A stretch of 64,000 bases of DNA from Tetradesmus obliquus (GCA_030272155.1 CP126196.1:3720001-3784000), one strand, 5' to 3'. Counted from the stretch's first letter, positions 46,043-58,429 are shown. Notes: generated from the letters alone by a model not told the origin. Translations and numbers: made by a program.

Positions 46043-46975
46043 ATGGCCAAGTCACAGAGAAGCAGCCGGCAGAAGGCACTGCGGACGCAGAGAGCAAACA
46101 GGAGTGCACCATGGGTTGCAGAAGCAGAGGCCAAGCGCATGGTGAGTTACAGAGGACTTCTGTTTTGCGGCCAAAGTGATTCCTCAACCTTATAGAACAC
46201 CTCCAAACCATGGCACGTAACACAGACGGCAGCAGCAGCAGCAGCAGCAGCCGCCGTGTGCAGCAACAGCAGCAGCACCCTGCGTGGCAGCCGCTATCAC
46301 TATGTCAGGACTGAGCATGAACAGCAGCACCCTGCTGGCTGTGCTGTTGCTGCTCTCCGTTTCACTTCACGGCTTTTGTTTTGATAGGCTGAAGCAGCAT
46401 AGTGATTGCATGGGCAGGTTTGAGCACTCTTGAACAGCCAGCCATGCAGTGTCAGATGCATTGCATTGCATATTGTGGCCGGTGGTGTGTGGCCTACGCA
46501 CACCAGCAGCATCACAATCCAACTTTATACCAAGGAACAGCAGATAATTCCCAGGTACAAGTTGGCCTCAAAGGTATTTAGAGGCCAGCATTGATGCTTC
46601 ATCATGCTCCTGTATGCTGGCATCTTGCAGCCGGATTCTGCATGCTGTTCTGAATCCGTGTGTATGCCTGCTGTCTTGCAGGAAGCGCTGCAGAAGTGTC
46701 TGGAGTCAGAGCCAGTGCCAATAGTCAGCAGCATACCAGAAGCAGCAGCAGACGAGGAGCAGCAGCAGCGTGGCCGTGAAGGCGGCGGCAGCAGCGGGGC
46801 AGATGCGATGGCAGTTGAGCAGCAGCAGCCAAAGTCAGGCAAGAAGAAGAAGGGTGTGAAGGTGGGGTCATCGGTGCTTGCAGGAAAGCGCGGAGTGGCC
46901 AAGAAGAAGGGTGCAAAGACGCAGGCGATGCTGAGAGCACAGTTTGGAAAGAAGACGAAGAAGCAGAGGCGATGA
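46043..46975 (+). CDS. Small basic nucleolar-type protein, LLPH-like
   Basis: Two exons, 46043-46141 and 46682-46975, phase 0, 130 residues. The start MAKSQRSSRQKALRTQRANR resembles the MAKSLRSKWKRKMRA start of the LLPH/YBL028C family, small nuclear and nucleolar proteins tied to ribosome assembly. The middle is acidic and Gln/Gly-rich. The C-terminus is strongly basic (SGKKKKGVKVGSS, KRGVAKKKGAKTQAMLRAQF, then GKKTKKQRR), also as in that family. Identity rests on the N-terminal and C-terminal patterns in a short protein, so it is tentative. No exon copies were seen in its single intron. Confidence 0.6.
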
Positions 46976-47995
46976 GGCGGGGTGATGATGCTTTTAGCAT
47001 TGGCGTGTACTACAGGACCAGTGTGATGCTTGCGGAGCCTTGTGGTGCAGCAGTGGATGATGGCTGTGCATCTGTATGATGTGTTTTAGGTTGTGAGTGG
47101 CACCTGCAGTATTGGTGCCGATGCCATGCGGGCAAGCGCTACTGCTGCCAGGCCCTACAGCTGTGCGTGATGCCAATCAACATAGAACAGGCCGTTGTGC
47201 TGCAGTTTGCTACATTGCTTGATTGCAGATTTGCTCAGCTGTGAGCAGTTGCTGCTGTCTGCGCTGCGGTGGATGTTCTTGTACATTAGTTGACCCGCAC
47301 GCTGCAGTGGCGTTGCATCACAGCATCGCAGGAGCACGCCATGCCATCATGATACGGCGTTGGGAATGACGATGTTGATGAATTGGCGGCTGCTGGCTCA
47401 CAGATTTTTGGTGTGTGTGAAGCAGGCGGGTGTCGGGTTGCTAGCATCAGAGTGTTGCTCTGTCAGAGCCACGCCAGCAGTGATCAACCTGTGTCCATTA
47501 GCGGTGTGTCGTCTACACCTGTGACAGGTGTAGACAACACACCACTAATGGACACAGGCTTTACACGTTGTGTTATATCGGTACTGCTGCTGGTATTATG
47601 GCATGCATGTCATATTATCTGCCAGCTACGCTGCCAGCGGGCCTGGGTGCTGAGCAATGCCCAGTCATTCTGCTAGGGTTGTTTCTGCAGCAGCTCGAAC
47701 AATTGTCGTATAACAGTACTAGCTCCTATACTCGTTATTTCAATTGTACTACGCGCTGTCGCTGTCATATATTGCATGCACTGCATTGCAGTCAAGTTTG
47801 CATCCGGACTTGCACCGTTGCTCTGGCTACTAGGTCTCGCAGCCTGCTCTGGCTCTTGCAGCCCGAAGCTAATGTGAAAGAACCTTACCAGCATACTGTT
47901 TGACACTTTGGATGCTTAGTTACGCAGCACATAACCTACAGCGTTCATGTACAGCCTCAAACTGATTCGCAGCCGTTCGACATGCTAATACGTGG
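46976..47995. other. Spacer with a large near-palindrome
   Basis: No gene recognised. The 71-bp near-palindrome at 47488-47558 is listed separately. The rest would hold the promoter of the next gene. Confidence 0.5.
47488..47558. other. 71-bp near-perfect palindrome
   Basis: Two 35-base arms (47488-47522 and 47524-47558) with one central base match at 33 of 35 positions. The two differences are C against A in a plus-strand transcript but G-U pairs in a minus-strand transcript, which would fold without a mismatch. Confidence 0.88.
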
Positions 47996-50705
47996 ATGGA
48001 GCAGCCTGATGCGTTGCACGAAGGTGGTGAAGACGAATTGTTTATCCAGGTACGTGATTGACACGAACTTCTTTGCAAGGAAGCGGGGTGATATCCAGTG
48101 CTACTGCTGTTCTGTCTTTGACCAGCAAGCACTGATATGGTTGCACCTACCCAACAGGACGATGCTGCGAGTGATGGGGAGGAAGATGCACTTGAGAGCG
48201 TAACTCAGCAAGAGCTTGCTAAGTTCCAGCAACAGCAGGCAGTCAAGTATGCAGAACTGGCGGCGTCAGGCTGGGTGGCTCTGCCGCTGCCATCACCTGC
48301 ACCAGTGCAGCAACTGCTGCGAGCTGAGGAGCATCAGCTGGGGACAGATTCCTCAGGTAGGGCCCATATAAACTAACCAGCTACATCAGTGCAGTGCGAT
48401 GCCTGGCCGCGCAGTTGCAGGCAGTGCGGCATCACCTGCAAGCATTCTGGAGAAATACACCCACCAATGTTTGTTTTGTGCCTCCGCGCGCGTTTATTAG
48501 ACACGCTTTCGCTCACAACAAACTGCCTGTACATGCGTTTGTTCGTTGCTGCTCGTGATGTCGCACCCTTGACTATGCAGGGCCTGCAGAACCTTCCTAC
48601 AGTGGAGTGGAGCGCACAGAGTATGTTCCTGCAGCAAAGCCTGCTGAGCACTGGCAATGCATCCCACCAGGCCAGCAGCAGCAACAGCACTTTGACAGCC
48701 CCTTCAGTGCGGCTAGCCTGGATGGCCCTGGTTTTTCCAGGCCATGGTCAGCTGCAGGGCCTGGCTACGGCGAGCTTGCAGCACCTGCTGGCAACAGCAA
48801 AGATGCAGGGGAGGAGACAGCATGGGCAGCAGCAGAAACAGCAGTGCAGCAAGGATCATGCTATGACCCAAAGTCAGAACAAGATGTAGGCGCAGAGGGG
48901 TATGATGGTGAAGAGCAGCAGCTGAGTGAGGAGCAGTACGAGTATGGTGATCACAATCAAGAAGATGAAGCTGAAGATGAACAGGAAGATGAAGAGCAGC
49001 TGCTGGATGAGGAAGGCGCAGCAGTTGCGGATGCAGAGCAGCAGCTGAGTGACGAGGAGTGCAACGTTGAAGCAGCACCACATGCAGAAGCAGCTGAAGA
49101 TGCAGGTGCAGGCGCACACGAACTGCTGGACCCTGCCGGCGGAGAAGCCGCGGATGAAGAGCAGCAACAGCAGCCGCAGCAGCTGCAGCTACAGCCCGGG
49201 GGCTGTGAGCCAGCTGTACATGTCGAAGAGCAGGCGCTGGCTGCTGGTGGCAGTCCAACAGGTGATGCCGTGCGCCAGCACCAGCAGCTGCTCAGACGGG
49301 CCAGCAGTGCAGAAGGCGATGCAGGTGTGCCAACAGGGCCGCGGCAGCAGCAGCAGCAACAGCAGGAGTTGGCCCATCTGAACTGCAGCGCACCTGAAGA
49401 GGTGCATGCGGCAGAAGCTGCTGATCATTGTGAAGAGGAGGCAGCAGCTGGAGATGGCAGCCAGGGATACACCCAGCAGCAGCAGCAGCAGCAGCAGCAG
49501 CCACTTGATGGCAATCCTGAGCCAGCATGTGCGCAGGACCTCGTGGCAGAAGCATCACAGGAGCAAGAGCAGCAGGCAGACTTCTTTGACCAATCTGGCA
49601 GCTGGCAAGAGCAGCAGCAGGAGCAGTCAGTGCTATGCAAGCAGCGCAGCTCAGAGGCGACAGACAGCCTGAACCAGGCAGCTGGCACTGGAAGCGGTGA
49701 TGCGCCATTGCAATGGATGGAGCTTCCTGCCACGCAGCCTCTGCTAGCTGCTGCTGCCTCTGCAGCAGATGAAGCAGCTGCAAGCTCAGTTGTTGGTGAC
49801 ACTTTGCCAGATGCACCAGCAGAGACAGCCTATGAAGCTCTACCAGCAGCAGCAGCAGCAGATCAGAATGCATTGCAGGAAGCAGCTGCACCTCAAGCTA
49901 GCGCTGGTGCTTTGACCATGGCGGTTACAGCAGGGTTGGCGACGCTCAGCATCCAGGAACCAGGACAAAGCAGCAACAGCAGCAGCAGCCGCTACAGCAA
50001 GGCAGACACAGCTGCTCAGTACCCTGGGCACCGGCAGCCAGGCATGGAATCTGCAGCCGCCTGCTCTACCAGGTCAGAAGCAGAGGGTGTGCTGGGCTCG
50101 TCCTCGGAGATGGACCCACCAGCAGCAGCAGCAGCAGGTGCATTGACTTCTCTGCAGCAGCATGAGCAGCAGCAGCAGCAGCAGTGGCAGCTGCAGCAGC
50201 TAGCAGATGAGCCAGTGCTTGATGAAGGCAGCCTGCCTGCTGGTGACGGTGGTGGCGGTGACCTGGAGGAAGAGGTGAACAGTGATGATGTTGCTGATGG
50301 TGAGGATGATGGGTTTGTGTATCAAGATGATGGAGAGGACAGCAGCTGCTGCAGCACCCCGCCAGGTGTTCCTGCTGCTGCTGCTGCTGCTGCTCTGCCG
50401 GCGCAAGTACCAGTGGCAGCACCAGCAGCAGCACCACCAGCATTAAATGCGAAGGTGCGGGTGTCAATTAGCAGCCCAGTGACATCAGGTGCACCAGCAG
50501 CAGCGCCAGCTAGTTTGCCTGCTAGCGCTGCTGACCGCAGCACAGCCCTGGGACTGCGCAGCCTGCCGCTCAGAGGCAGCAGCAGAAGCAATGCGGATGG
50601 CTGCTCAGGGCAGCTGCAGCCGCCCCAGGAGCAGCAGCTGTGGCAGCCGGCAGAAGGCATCACAGGGTGGCAGACAGACGAGCAAGGCTGGCCAAGCGGC
50701 AGTGG

Positions 50706-50753
<48 letters not shown>

Positions 50754-51996
50754 CTACTGCCAGTCTGGTGCGCTAGAGCAGGTAGCTGCAGCAGGCAGGC
50801 GCAGCAGCTCTAGTAGCATGAACGCTTCAGACAGCCCGCCTCAGCTGCAGCAGCAGCAGCAGCACTGCTACCTGCGCGGCGTCCGGCCAGTGCACAGCCG
50901 CGCCAGGCCAGCAGGAGCCAGCAGTCCGCTGCTCGAGGCTGCCAGGGCTTGGAAAGCCACCGAGAGCATTGTTGCACCAGTGCAGACGCCAGGCCGCTCC
51001 ATCAGTGCTGGCAGGGTGATGGCTGCTGGCAGGGTGAGGCCAGGCTCAGCTCCCTGCAGGCAGAGCTTGACGTTGAGTCCTGCTGCTAAGGCCAGCCTTC
51101 TGAGCAGCACCAGCAGGGCGTGGGTGCCTGGGGGCGCCACGGCGACTCAGCAGCACCTGCTGCAGGTGTACGGGCAGCAGCAGCAGCAGGGGCTGGCAGT
51201 GGCATCGCCTAGGGGCGCTCTCAGGCCAGTAGGGATGCAGGCGAGATGCGGCAGTAGCGGCTGGGGTGCAAATTCCGCAGCAGAAGGAGCAGCAGCAAAT
51301 GCATGTAGGCCTAGAACTGCTAGCCCAGTGAGGCGTCCTCCATGGCAGCAGCTGTCAGCTGGCTGCAGCAGTGCAGCAGCTGCTGACGGTGCTCTCACCA
51401 GCAGGAGGGCAGGACGGATGCTGAGTGCAGAGCAGCAGCAGCAGCAGCAGCAGCAGGCATGCAGGCCACGACCATGTTCAGCAGGGGCAATGCGGAGTAA
51501 TGCAGTTGGGTCAGCGCTGCTGCAGAGCAGCAGGCCTGGCAGCAGCAGTAACGGCAGGCGTGATCTGAGGGCTGGCATGAACAACGGCAGCAGCACAGGG
51601 CACTTGCCCTGGCGGCAGCAGCAGCTGCAGCAGCTGGCAGAGGGTGATGCAGATGGGGTAGACAGTGTTGCAGGTGTAGATTGCTGGTGTGATGGGCAGT
51701 TTGTTGGGGGCTTGGTAGCGGACAGCAGACAGCGGCAGCAACGAGCTTGGGACGACTCACCCATACCATTGAATGTGCCCAATAGTATGCCACTGGCAGA
51801 CAGCACTCAGGATGCACGGCAGCAACTGGCAGCAAGAGCAAATGGCAGGTGTATAAGTGCCTCACGTGTGTATGGCTACGCTGCTGGCAGCGGGTTGGCA
51901 GCGGCAGGCCGGCCGCACTCAGCAGGGGCTGGAGCAGCAGATGCAAGCTGGGAGGTGGCAGCAGCAGTTGGTGGTGCTGGCAGCAGCGATGGCAAC

Positions 51997-52030
<34 letters not shown>

Positions 52031-52609
52031 CAAGCGTGTATTTGACGGAGACGCTGCAGAAGCTGAAGCAGGCTAACAGCTGCTGCAGGAAGCTGGGGCT
52101 GGGCCGGCAGTATGCGCTGGCGCCAAGCAGCAAGCCGCGCTGGCAACTGCAGCACATAGCAGTGGACGTGTGGCAGTGCTGTGCGCAGCAGCAGCAAGGG
52201 CAGGAGCAGCAGAGTAAGCAGGGCGAGGCTTGGCAGTTGAGGTCTAGCCTGACGCTGGGTCATTTCAGCAGGCAGCTTGATAAGCTGCAAGCCAAGGTGG
52301 CCGCTACAGCAGCAGCAGCAGCAACACAGGCAGCTGCAGGGGCAGGGTCTGGCACAGCAGCATATGCAGGAGGAGGCAGCAGCAGCAACTGCAGCAGCCT
52401 GTTTAGTAGCCCTGCTGGCAGCAGGCCTGGCAGCCCTGCCCGCACTCGGCCCGGCAGTGCAGGGGCAGCACAGCTTGTCAGTGGTGGCAGCAGCATGCGG
52501 CCTGGTACTGCAGCGCACTGTGCAGGGCAGTTTGGGGGGTGGCTGAACCCGGCTGCGGTTGCCATACCTGAGGCGAGCTGCAGGGGCAGCAGCAGGCTGA
52601 GCCCCAGGA

Positions 52610-52673
<64 letters not shown>

Positions 52674-52860
52674 TGAGGCGAGTGGTTTTGGGGTTTCACC
52701 TTCTGACTCAGCAGCAGGCGGCCTGGCTGCTGCTGTTCTGGCTGCTGGTCAGCCGCCTGCTGCGGCAGGGGCTGCTGGGAATGGGTCCGGAGTTGTGGGT
52801 GTCAGGGCAGGTGGGTTGCTGCCGTATGCTGTGCCTGCTTGGCCAGAAGAGCACTTGTAG
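47996..52860 (+). CDS. Large low-complexity protein with repeated RPxSA-type motifs
   Basis: Three exons, 47996-48049, 48158-48356 and 48581-52860, join in compatible phase to give 1510 residues. The start is MEQPDALHEGGEDELFIQ. No known domain was recognised. Residues 1-250 are acidic with SVTQQELAKFQQQQAVKYAE. Residues 250-850 are Gln, Ala, Glu and Ser rich. From about 900, short Arg-Pro motifs recur: RVRPGSAP, CRPRTASPVRRP, CRPRPCSAG, GRPHSAG, TRPGSAG, MRPGTAA. One ordered segment stands out at about 1236-1320: TETLQKLKQANSCCRKLGL, RWQLQHIAVDVWQCC and WQLRSSLTLGHFSRQLDKL. A pure Gln run of about 20 follows (52612-52671). The RPxSA motifs recall microtubule and ciliary proteins; that is inference. 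Exon 3, at 4.28 kb, is by far the longest in the window. Confidence 0.75.
52612..52671 (+). repeat. Poly-Gln-coding (CAG)20
   Basis: About twenty CAG codons in the last exon of the large low-complexity gene. Confidence 0.88.
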
Positions 52861-53728
52861 TCTCGTTATGCAGATGGTGTCAGCATGCCATGAAAGAGTC
52901 TTTCAGCATGCTTTGTTTACAGCGTTTTCAACTTGAGCAGCAACGTTGCATCTTTGGCGTTTGATCCCGCGTGGGGCAGCTTTGCATACTGCACAGTGCT
53001 GGGCACAGCGCCATGCAGGAGTGGGCCTGTGCATCACACCTGTGACCACTCAGTGGGCTGCATGCCATGCATCGATTGACCCTAGCATTGGTCGGCAGTG
53101 TTTTGGCCAATCGCACCTGCAGAGATATGGCCGGTGCTTTCAAGCAGACCTTCAAGGGCTGAACCGTTTTCTTTCAATGGTTGCAGCAACATTTGGTGCC
53201 ACCGTGTGGCGGAACGTGTGCTGTTGGCAGTGCTGCAGCACATGCATTTGGGCCAGTCGTTCTCAACAGCTGCAGAGACTGTCCTGTAACGTTGCAGGTT
53301 AGCCTGTCACTTCTAATGACTTTACACGGCTGTACACACCGAATCAAAATGAATGAAAGCATCTCTACAAGTCCTGAAACAATGACTGCGCAGAGTGCAG
53401 CGCTGCTCACCAATCATGCAGCGCCCGCGCTGCGAGCAGCTGCAACTGCAGCCAACTTCTGCCAGCCAACTTCACATTGGCCCCAAGCAGCTTTTCCGTG
53501 CATCGATGCGTGATATCACACCTGCCACATCTAAACACGTCTGTCCTAACAACGTCTTTGGTAAATAAATACAAGTCTGGATCAATCAATAATGTACTGC
53601 TGTCACAATCACAAAATCCAGACAACCCCAGCCTCTACCCTCCTCAGCCCTCCTGGCCGCATCCTGCTGCACCAGCTGCTGCTGCTGCTGCTGCAGCAGC
53701 AGCCGAGCTGCCTGGCTGCTGCCCCTTA

Positions 53729-53767
<39 letters not shown>

Positions 53768-54139
53768 GCTGCCGCCGGCCTGCTCAAGCACAGCTTTGGC
53801 ACATCAAGCACCAGCGCAGCAGGGCTGCCTTGCCGTTTGAGCTCATCAAGCAGCACCACTGCATACACCCTCCTCAGCGCTCCTGGACGCTTCCTGCTGC
53901 AGTAGCCGCTGCTGTTGCAGCCGCTGCTGCTGCAGCCGAGCTGCCTGCCTGCTGCCCTTTGCGCTGCTGCTGCTGCTGCTGCTGCCGGCCGGCTCAGGCA
54001 CAGCTTAGGCACATCAAGCACCAGCGCAGTGGGGCTGCCCTGCCGCTTGAGCTCATCAAGCAGCACCACTGCCTGCCTGTACACAGACTCCAGCAGCGGC
54101 CCTGTGCCAAGCGCATCGCTGCACTGCCGTGCACAACTT
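52861..54139. other. Convergent 3' spacer with copies of the RanBPM-like last exon
   Basis: 52861-53590 holds no gene. TGTAA at 53285-53289 could end the upstream transcript. 53640-54110 contains two further copies of the next gene's last exon (next entry). Confidence 0.6.
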
Positions 54140-54382
54140 TCAACGCTCCTGGACGCTTCCTGCTGCACCAGCTGCTGCTGCTGCTGCTGTTGCAGCAGCC
54201 GAGCTGCCTGCCTGCAGCCCCTTGCGCTGCTGCTGCTGCGCTGTTGCCGGCCCGCTCAGGCACAGCTTTGGCACGTCTAGCACCAGCGCAGCGGGGCTGC
54301 CCTGCCGCTTGAGCTCATCAAGCAGCACCACTGCCTGCCTGTACACAGACTCCAGCAGCGGCTGCGCTGAGGTGCCACGCGC
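53640..54382 (-). repeat. Three tandem copies of the RanBPM-like last exon
   Basis: The real last exon is 54382-54140. The block coding [13 protein letters not shown], then [12 protein letters not shown] and an Ala/Gln tail, recurs at about 54100-53900 (with [13 protein letters not shown]) and about 53868-53650. Offsets are about 263 and 209 bp. The two downstream copies are fused in one open frame of 174 codons (54168-53644). Confidence 0.9.
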
Positions 54383-55674
54383 CTGCAGAGCAGTAAGGCC
54401 AGGTGCAGATGCGTTGAGCTAGCAGTAAGAAGTAGCCATCAGCAGTGGCACAGAACAGGTTGCTTCACCTGGCAACATTGTGTGAGAAAATGTGCAGCTG
54501 TGCAGGCTGCAGCAGCAAACAACAGCGTGTACAACCCAAACCAACAAGAAATACTCCCGACACACATCAGTTGCGTACAAAAAACAGCCTTGACCGCACG
54601 TTACCCACCTGCAGCAGCGCTCCATTGAGCTCCTCAGCCAGCTGCAGCCGCTGCCCCGCCTCAGAAACGGACAGCATGCATAGACAACAGGTACACTTCC
54701 AAACATAACCTGCACAGGCCAACCCCTCACGTGCAGCAGCGCCCCGTTCATCTCATCACCAGCTGCACCAGGCAGCTGGCAACACACATAGCCAACACAA
54801 AACCTCAACACACAACTTGCCGTTACACTATATGTGCCTCACTCACCTGCAGCAGCGCGCCGTTCAGCTCCTCAGCCAGCTGCAGCCGCTGCCCCGCCCT
54901 CAGCAGGTGCCCGCATGCACACTACACACAGCAAGTATGTAATGAACGAGTGTAACCCCTCACCTGCAGCAGCGCCCCGTTCAGCTCCTCAGCCAGCTGC
55001 AGCTGCTGCCCAGCCCTCAGCAGGTGCCTCTACAGCTTCCCCAATACAAGCTACATTGAACAACATACATCAGTTATATACTTACCTGCAGCAGCGCCCC
55101 GTTCAGCTCCTCTGCCAGCTGCAGCCGCTGCCCCGCCCTCAGCAGGTGCCCGCAGGGGCTGGCAGCAGGCTCAGCATACGCCAGCAGGCTCAATGCATCA
55201 GACAGTAGCTCCTCTTCATCTGGGCTTTTATTTCCAGGCCCTAACTCAGCCCTGCCATACGCAAGCGCAGCCTCAAAACCTGAGGCTCCTGCTGCTGCTG
55301 CTGCTGCCGCGCTGCTGCCAGCAGCTGCTGCAGTTGTACTGCCATTTGATGCTGCTGCTGCTGCAGGTGGGCCGGTTGTTGTTGCCTGCCGTACCAGCTC
55401 AACAAACTGCTGCACCTTGAGTTTGAATGCCAGCTTTGAATTGCCTTGGAGGACAGCTGGCCCATAATGCGCCTCCACTTGCTGCAAAGCATCTGCCAGC
55501 TGTCCAGCCGCAACAGCATCAAAGATCTGCTGCCTTGTCAGCGCATCTTGTACCGCTGCCTCTGACAGCCCACCCGCCGCTGCAGGAGCCGCATCGGCAG
55601 CAGCGGCAGCATCAGGCATTGCTGAATCCTCCCCGCTGCTGCACTCCATTGGTGCCGTCAAATCGCTGCCTGAC

Positions 55675-55706
<32 letters not shown>

Positions 55707-57460
55707 GCCTTTGGCTGGCCCTTCAAGCATGTCCCGTGCAACAATAGCAGCTGTTCGCCAGCAGCGCTGATGCAGCAGGTAGTCAAAGATCAGGTACGGC
55801 AGCAACGGCTGGCTGCTGCTGCTGCCGGCCTTGCTGCTGCCAGCTGGCTTGCTGTTGCCGGCATCTGCAGCAGCTGCTGCACCCTCCGATTCTTCTTCCC
55901 CTTCTGCTGCCGTCCCTGCTGCTGCTGCTGCTGCTGCTGCTTGCCCCATGGCTGAAAGCAACACATGTGCTGCTGGCTGCAGTGTACCAGCAGCAGCAGC
56001 ATCAGCTGGTTCGCCGCCGCCGCTGCCACCACTGCTTCTGCCAGCAGCTCCTGCAGCAGCAGCTGCTGTTGCTGTGCCTCTCCTGCTGCTGCTTGGCGCG
56101 GCAGCAGCAGCAGCGCCGCCTCCGCTGCCTCCTGCTGCAGCAGCTGCAGCAGGTGATGCTGCTAACAGCTCAACAGCAGCAGGCAGCTTCACTGCTGAGA
56201 TGCTGTCGAGGATGCGCTGCCTGAACTGCTGCTGCAGCGCTGCCAGGTCGACTGCAAAAGGAGTGGCGCCAAAGTTTGCTCGGATCTCCTCGTTTGCGGT
56301 GCGCATGCCCACGCACGGGTACAGCTGCTGCTCCTGCAGGCGACAGAATTTCATACAGTGTTACATACCATTTTACAAAACGAACGTGCAGGGGGGGTGC
56401 AGCGGTGACCTTGCTGGGTGGTATGGCTGTAACTGCTTGCTGATAGCAGCAGAAGTTTGCTTAGCAGCATATAACATGTGCAGCAAGGAGAACGGATTAG
56501 ACAGCTGCAGTTGCTGGGTGGGCGGCTGTTTGCTGTGCGTGCAGGCTGCAATCTTCTGCCGCCGCAACAGCAGCAATCTAGTTTGCTGACGCGCCCATTG
56601 TCTGCCGCACTGGGGCTCTTAGCACCAGCAGCATGCCCGCTGTTTGTTACTGTCGCTGCTTGCATGGCTGCACACCTGCACTCCATAAAAGGCTGTGCCG
56701 ACTGGCTCGCCATTCCTGCAAGGAGCAAGACGTAGCACAGCAACAAAGGCAAGGTTTTGCTGAGCAGCAAAAGGCACATGGTTGCTTGTGTGTGCGTACG
56801 CTGACATCAGGCATGGCTGGTAGCACCTTGCAGGGCAGCATGCATACCCCCCTCAATGATTAACATGGCCGCCACTACACAATTTTCTGAAACAAAATAT
56901 TTGCTGCTCACTTGAAGAAGCTGATGGTGTTTAGGCCCCGGTCCAGCAGCGCCCCAACAACGTCGCCAGTGGTGAAACCCGGCCCAAAGGGCCGCCCTGT
57001 GCCGCTGCCATGGAATGCATGGCCATCATCACCGTGGTAGCCGTAGCTGCGGGGCTCCCAGCCGGGTAAGCGCCCGAGGTTTACGTCCTCGGCACAAAAC
57101 CCTATGCCTGCACAGTTACGAGAGGTGTGCGGGTGGGGCAGACAGGGCGGCAGTACTGTTGCCGGCCACGATGCGCATGCAGCTCCCCAGAAGTATAGCG
57201 GGTAGTGGGGCGCATGCAGACATGCGACCTTTGCATGCGCAGGATGAAAGGCATGGCCACCGTTGCCGTGGTAGCCGTAGCTGCGGGGCTCCCAGCCCGG
57301 CAGGCGCCCGAGGTTTACGTCCTCAGCACAAAACCCTATGCCTGCGGAAGCGGAGGTGTTGTAGGAGGCAGCGCACTGAGCTGCAACACATGGCTGCACA
57401 ATGTGCATGTGGACAGTCGGGTTGCCTGTGCTGCCATTGACACGAGCGGACTACACTCAT

Positions 57461-57514
<54 letters not shown>

Positions 57515-58429
57515 GCTGCCGCTGCGCTCCGCCGCAACTACACCGCCACAACTACACCAACTTCCACCGCAACTTCCACACCCCGCCCACCTATGAAGCC
57601 CTGTGCGCCCTTGTTGACCACGCTTATCTCAAAGTAGTACAGCGGCACATCCTGAGGCACCGCGTGGTCTGCAAAGATGGATGCTGCCTGTGAATCAGTC
57701 TCCCCTGGCCCCGTGTACTTCACTTGCAGGCCGTCAACTTTCAGGTACTGCTGCGCTGCCTGGTGCCGCCCCCACTGCAGGATACAAGGCGATTAAAAAG
57801 CAGAGACGAACACATCGATGCATCTGGTCTCAAGCAAGCATGCCAGGGTCCACAGATGGTGTGTGGGTATGTGTGTAGCAGGTGTGCTTGGAAGGGCGTG
57901 TAGTACAGCAGGTGTTTGCGCAGACTGTTCAGTGAGGTGACGCGTAGGCAGCAGTTGCAGCTCAGCAGCAGCAGACTGCTTGCAAGTGCATGGTGCCTTT
58001 GGCAGGCTCTGCAGCTGCTGTAGATGCATAAGCCAACAGCAGCGGCCTGCTACATGCAGGGTGCAAAAGATCCGCCAACTGTTGCCCTGCATGCACCAGG
58101 CTGTGCTGCAACGTGCATGTGAAGTAGGTGCACTGCCATGCTGTGCTCACGCACGGTGCACACATCATCTTGATGTGAGGCAGCTTTTGAGCCCTGAAAG
58201 TAATTAAGCTGCTTACTAGCTAACCTACCTGGCGTTTATCCCACTCTGAGGGCAGAGCGCTCTTGCTAGAGTAGATCATTGCCACCCTGCTACTGCTGTT
58301 GGCGCTGCTGCTGCTGCTCCTGCAGCTGCACTTCTTGTCTGCTGAGTCCGACCCGTATACGAGATAGCTTATCAAATAGCCACAGGCGGGGAGGAGGAAC
58401 CAGGCTGCTGTTGCCGCTGCCCGCAGCAT
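54140..58429 (-). CDS. RanBPM (RANBP9/10, Gid1-type) SPRY-LisH-CTLH-CRA scaffold protein
   Basis: Scaffold of the CTLH/GID ubiquitin ligase. Six exons on the minus strand (58429-58229, 57774-57591, 57107-56912, 56715-56676, 56333-55086, 54382-54140) give 703 residues with all phases fitting. SPRY domain about 65-225: [54 protein letters not shown] and NGEPVGTAF, closely matching animal RANBP9. LisH at about 385 ([20 protein letters not shown]); CTLH at about 460-515 ([20 protein letters not shown]); CRA to the end ([31 protein letters not shown]). The N-terminus carries a hydrophobic stretch ([20 protein letters not shown]), unusual for this family. Long Ala/Ser runs separate SPRY from LisH. 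Exon copies flank exons 3, 5 and 6. Confidence 0.93.
54600..55150 (-). repeat. Five tandem copies of the RanBPM-like exon 5 end with donor
   Basis: The exon end [17 protein letters not shown] and its donor (GT at 55085) recur with GT near 54963, 54846, 54728 and 54607. Intervals are 122, 117, 118 and 121 bp. The sequence is nearly the same in each, and donor context is kept in most copies. Confidence 0.93.
57240..57345 (-). repeat. Copied SPRY exon start
   Basis: Acceptor plus [20 protein letters not shown], then SYGYHG, at 57341 repeats the start of exon 3 (57107), 234 bp upstream. After GHAFH the copy departs (PAHAK) and has no donor that keeps the SPRY fold. Confidence 0.9.
57465..57512 (-). 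repeat. (CTG)16 on the plus strand in RanBPM-like intron 2
   Basis: Sixteen units; in the transcript it reads (CAG)16, so unlike the other intronic arrays it is not a pyrimidine-like tract. Confidence 0.88.
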
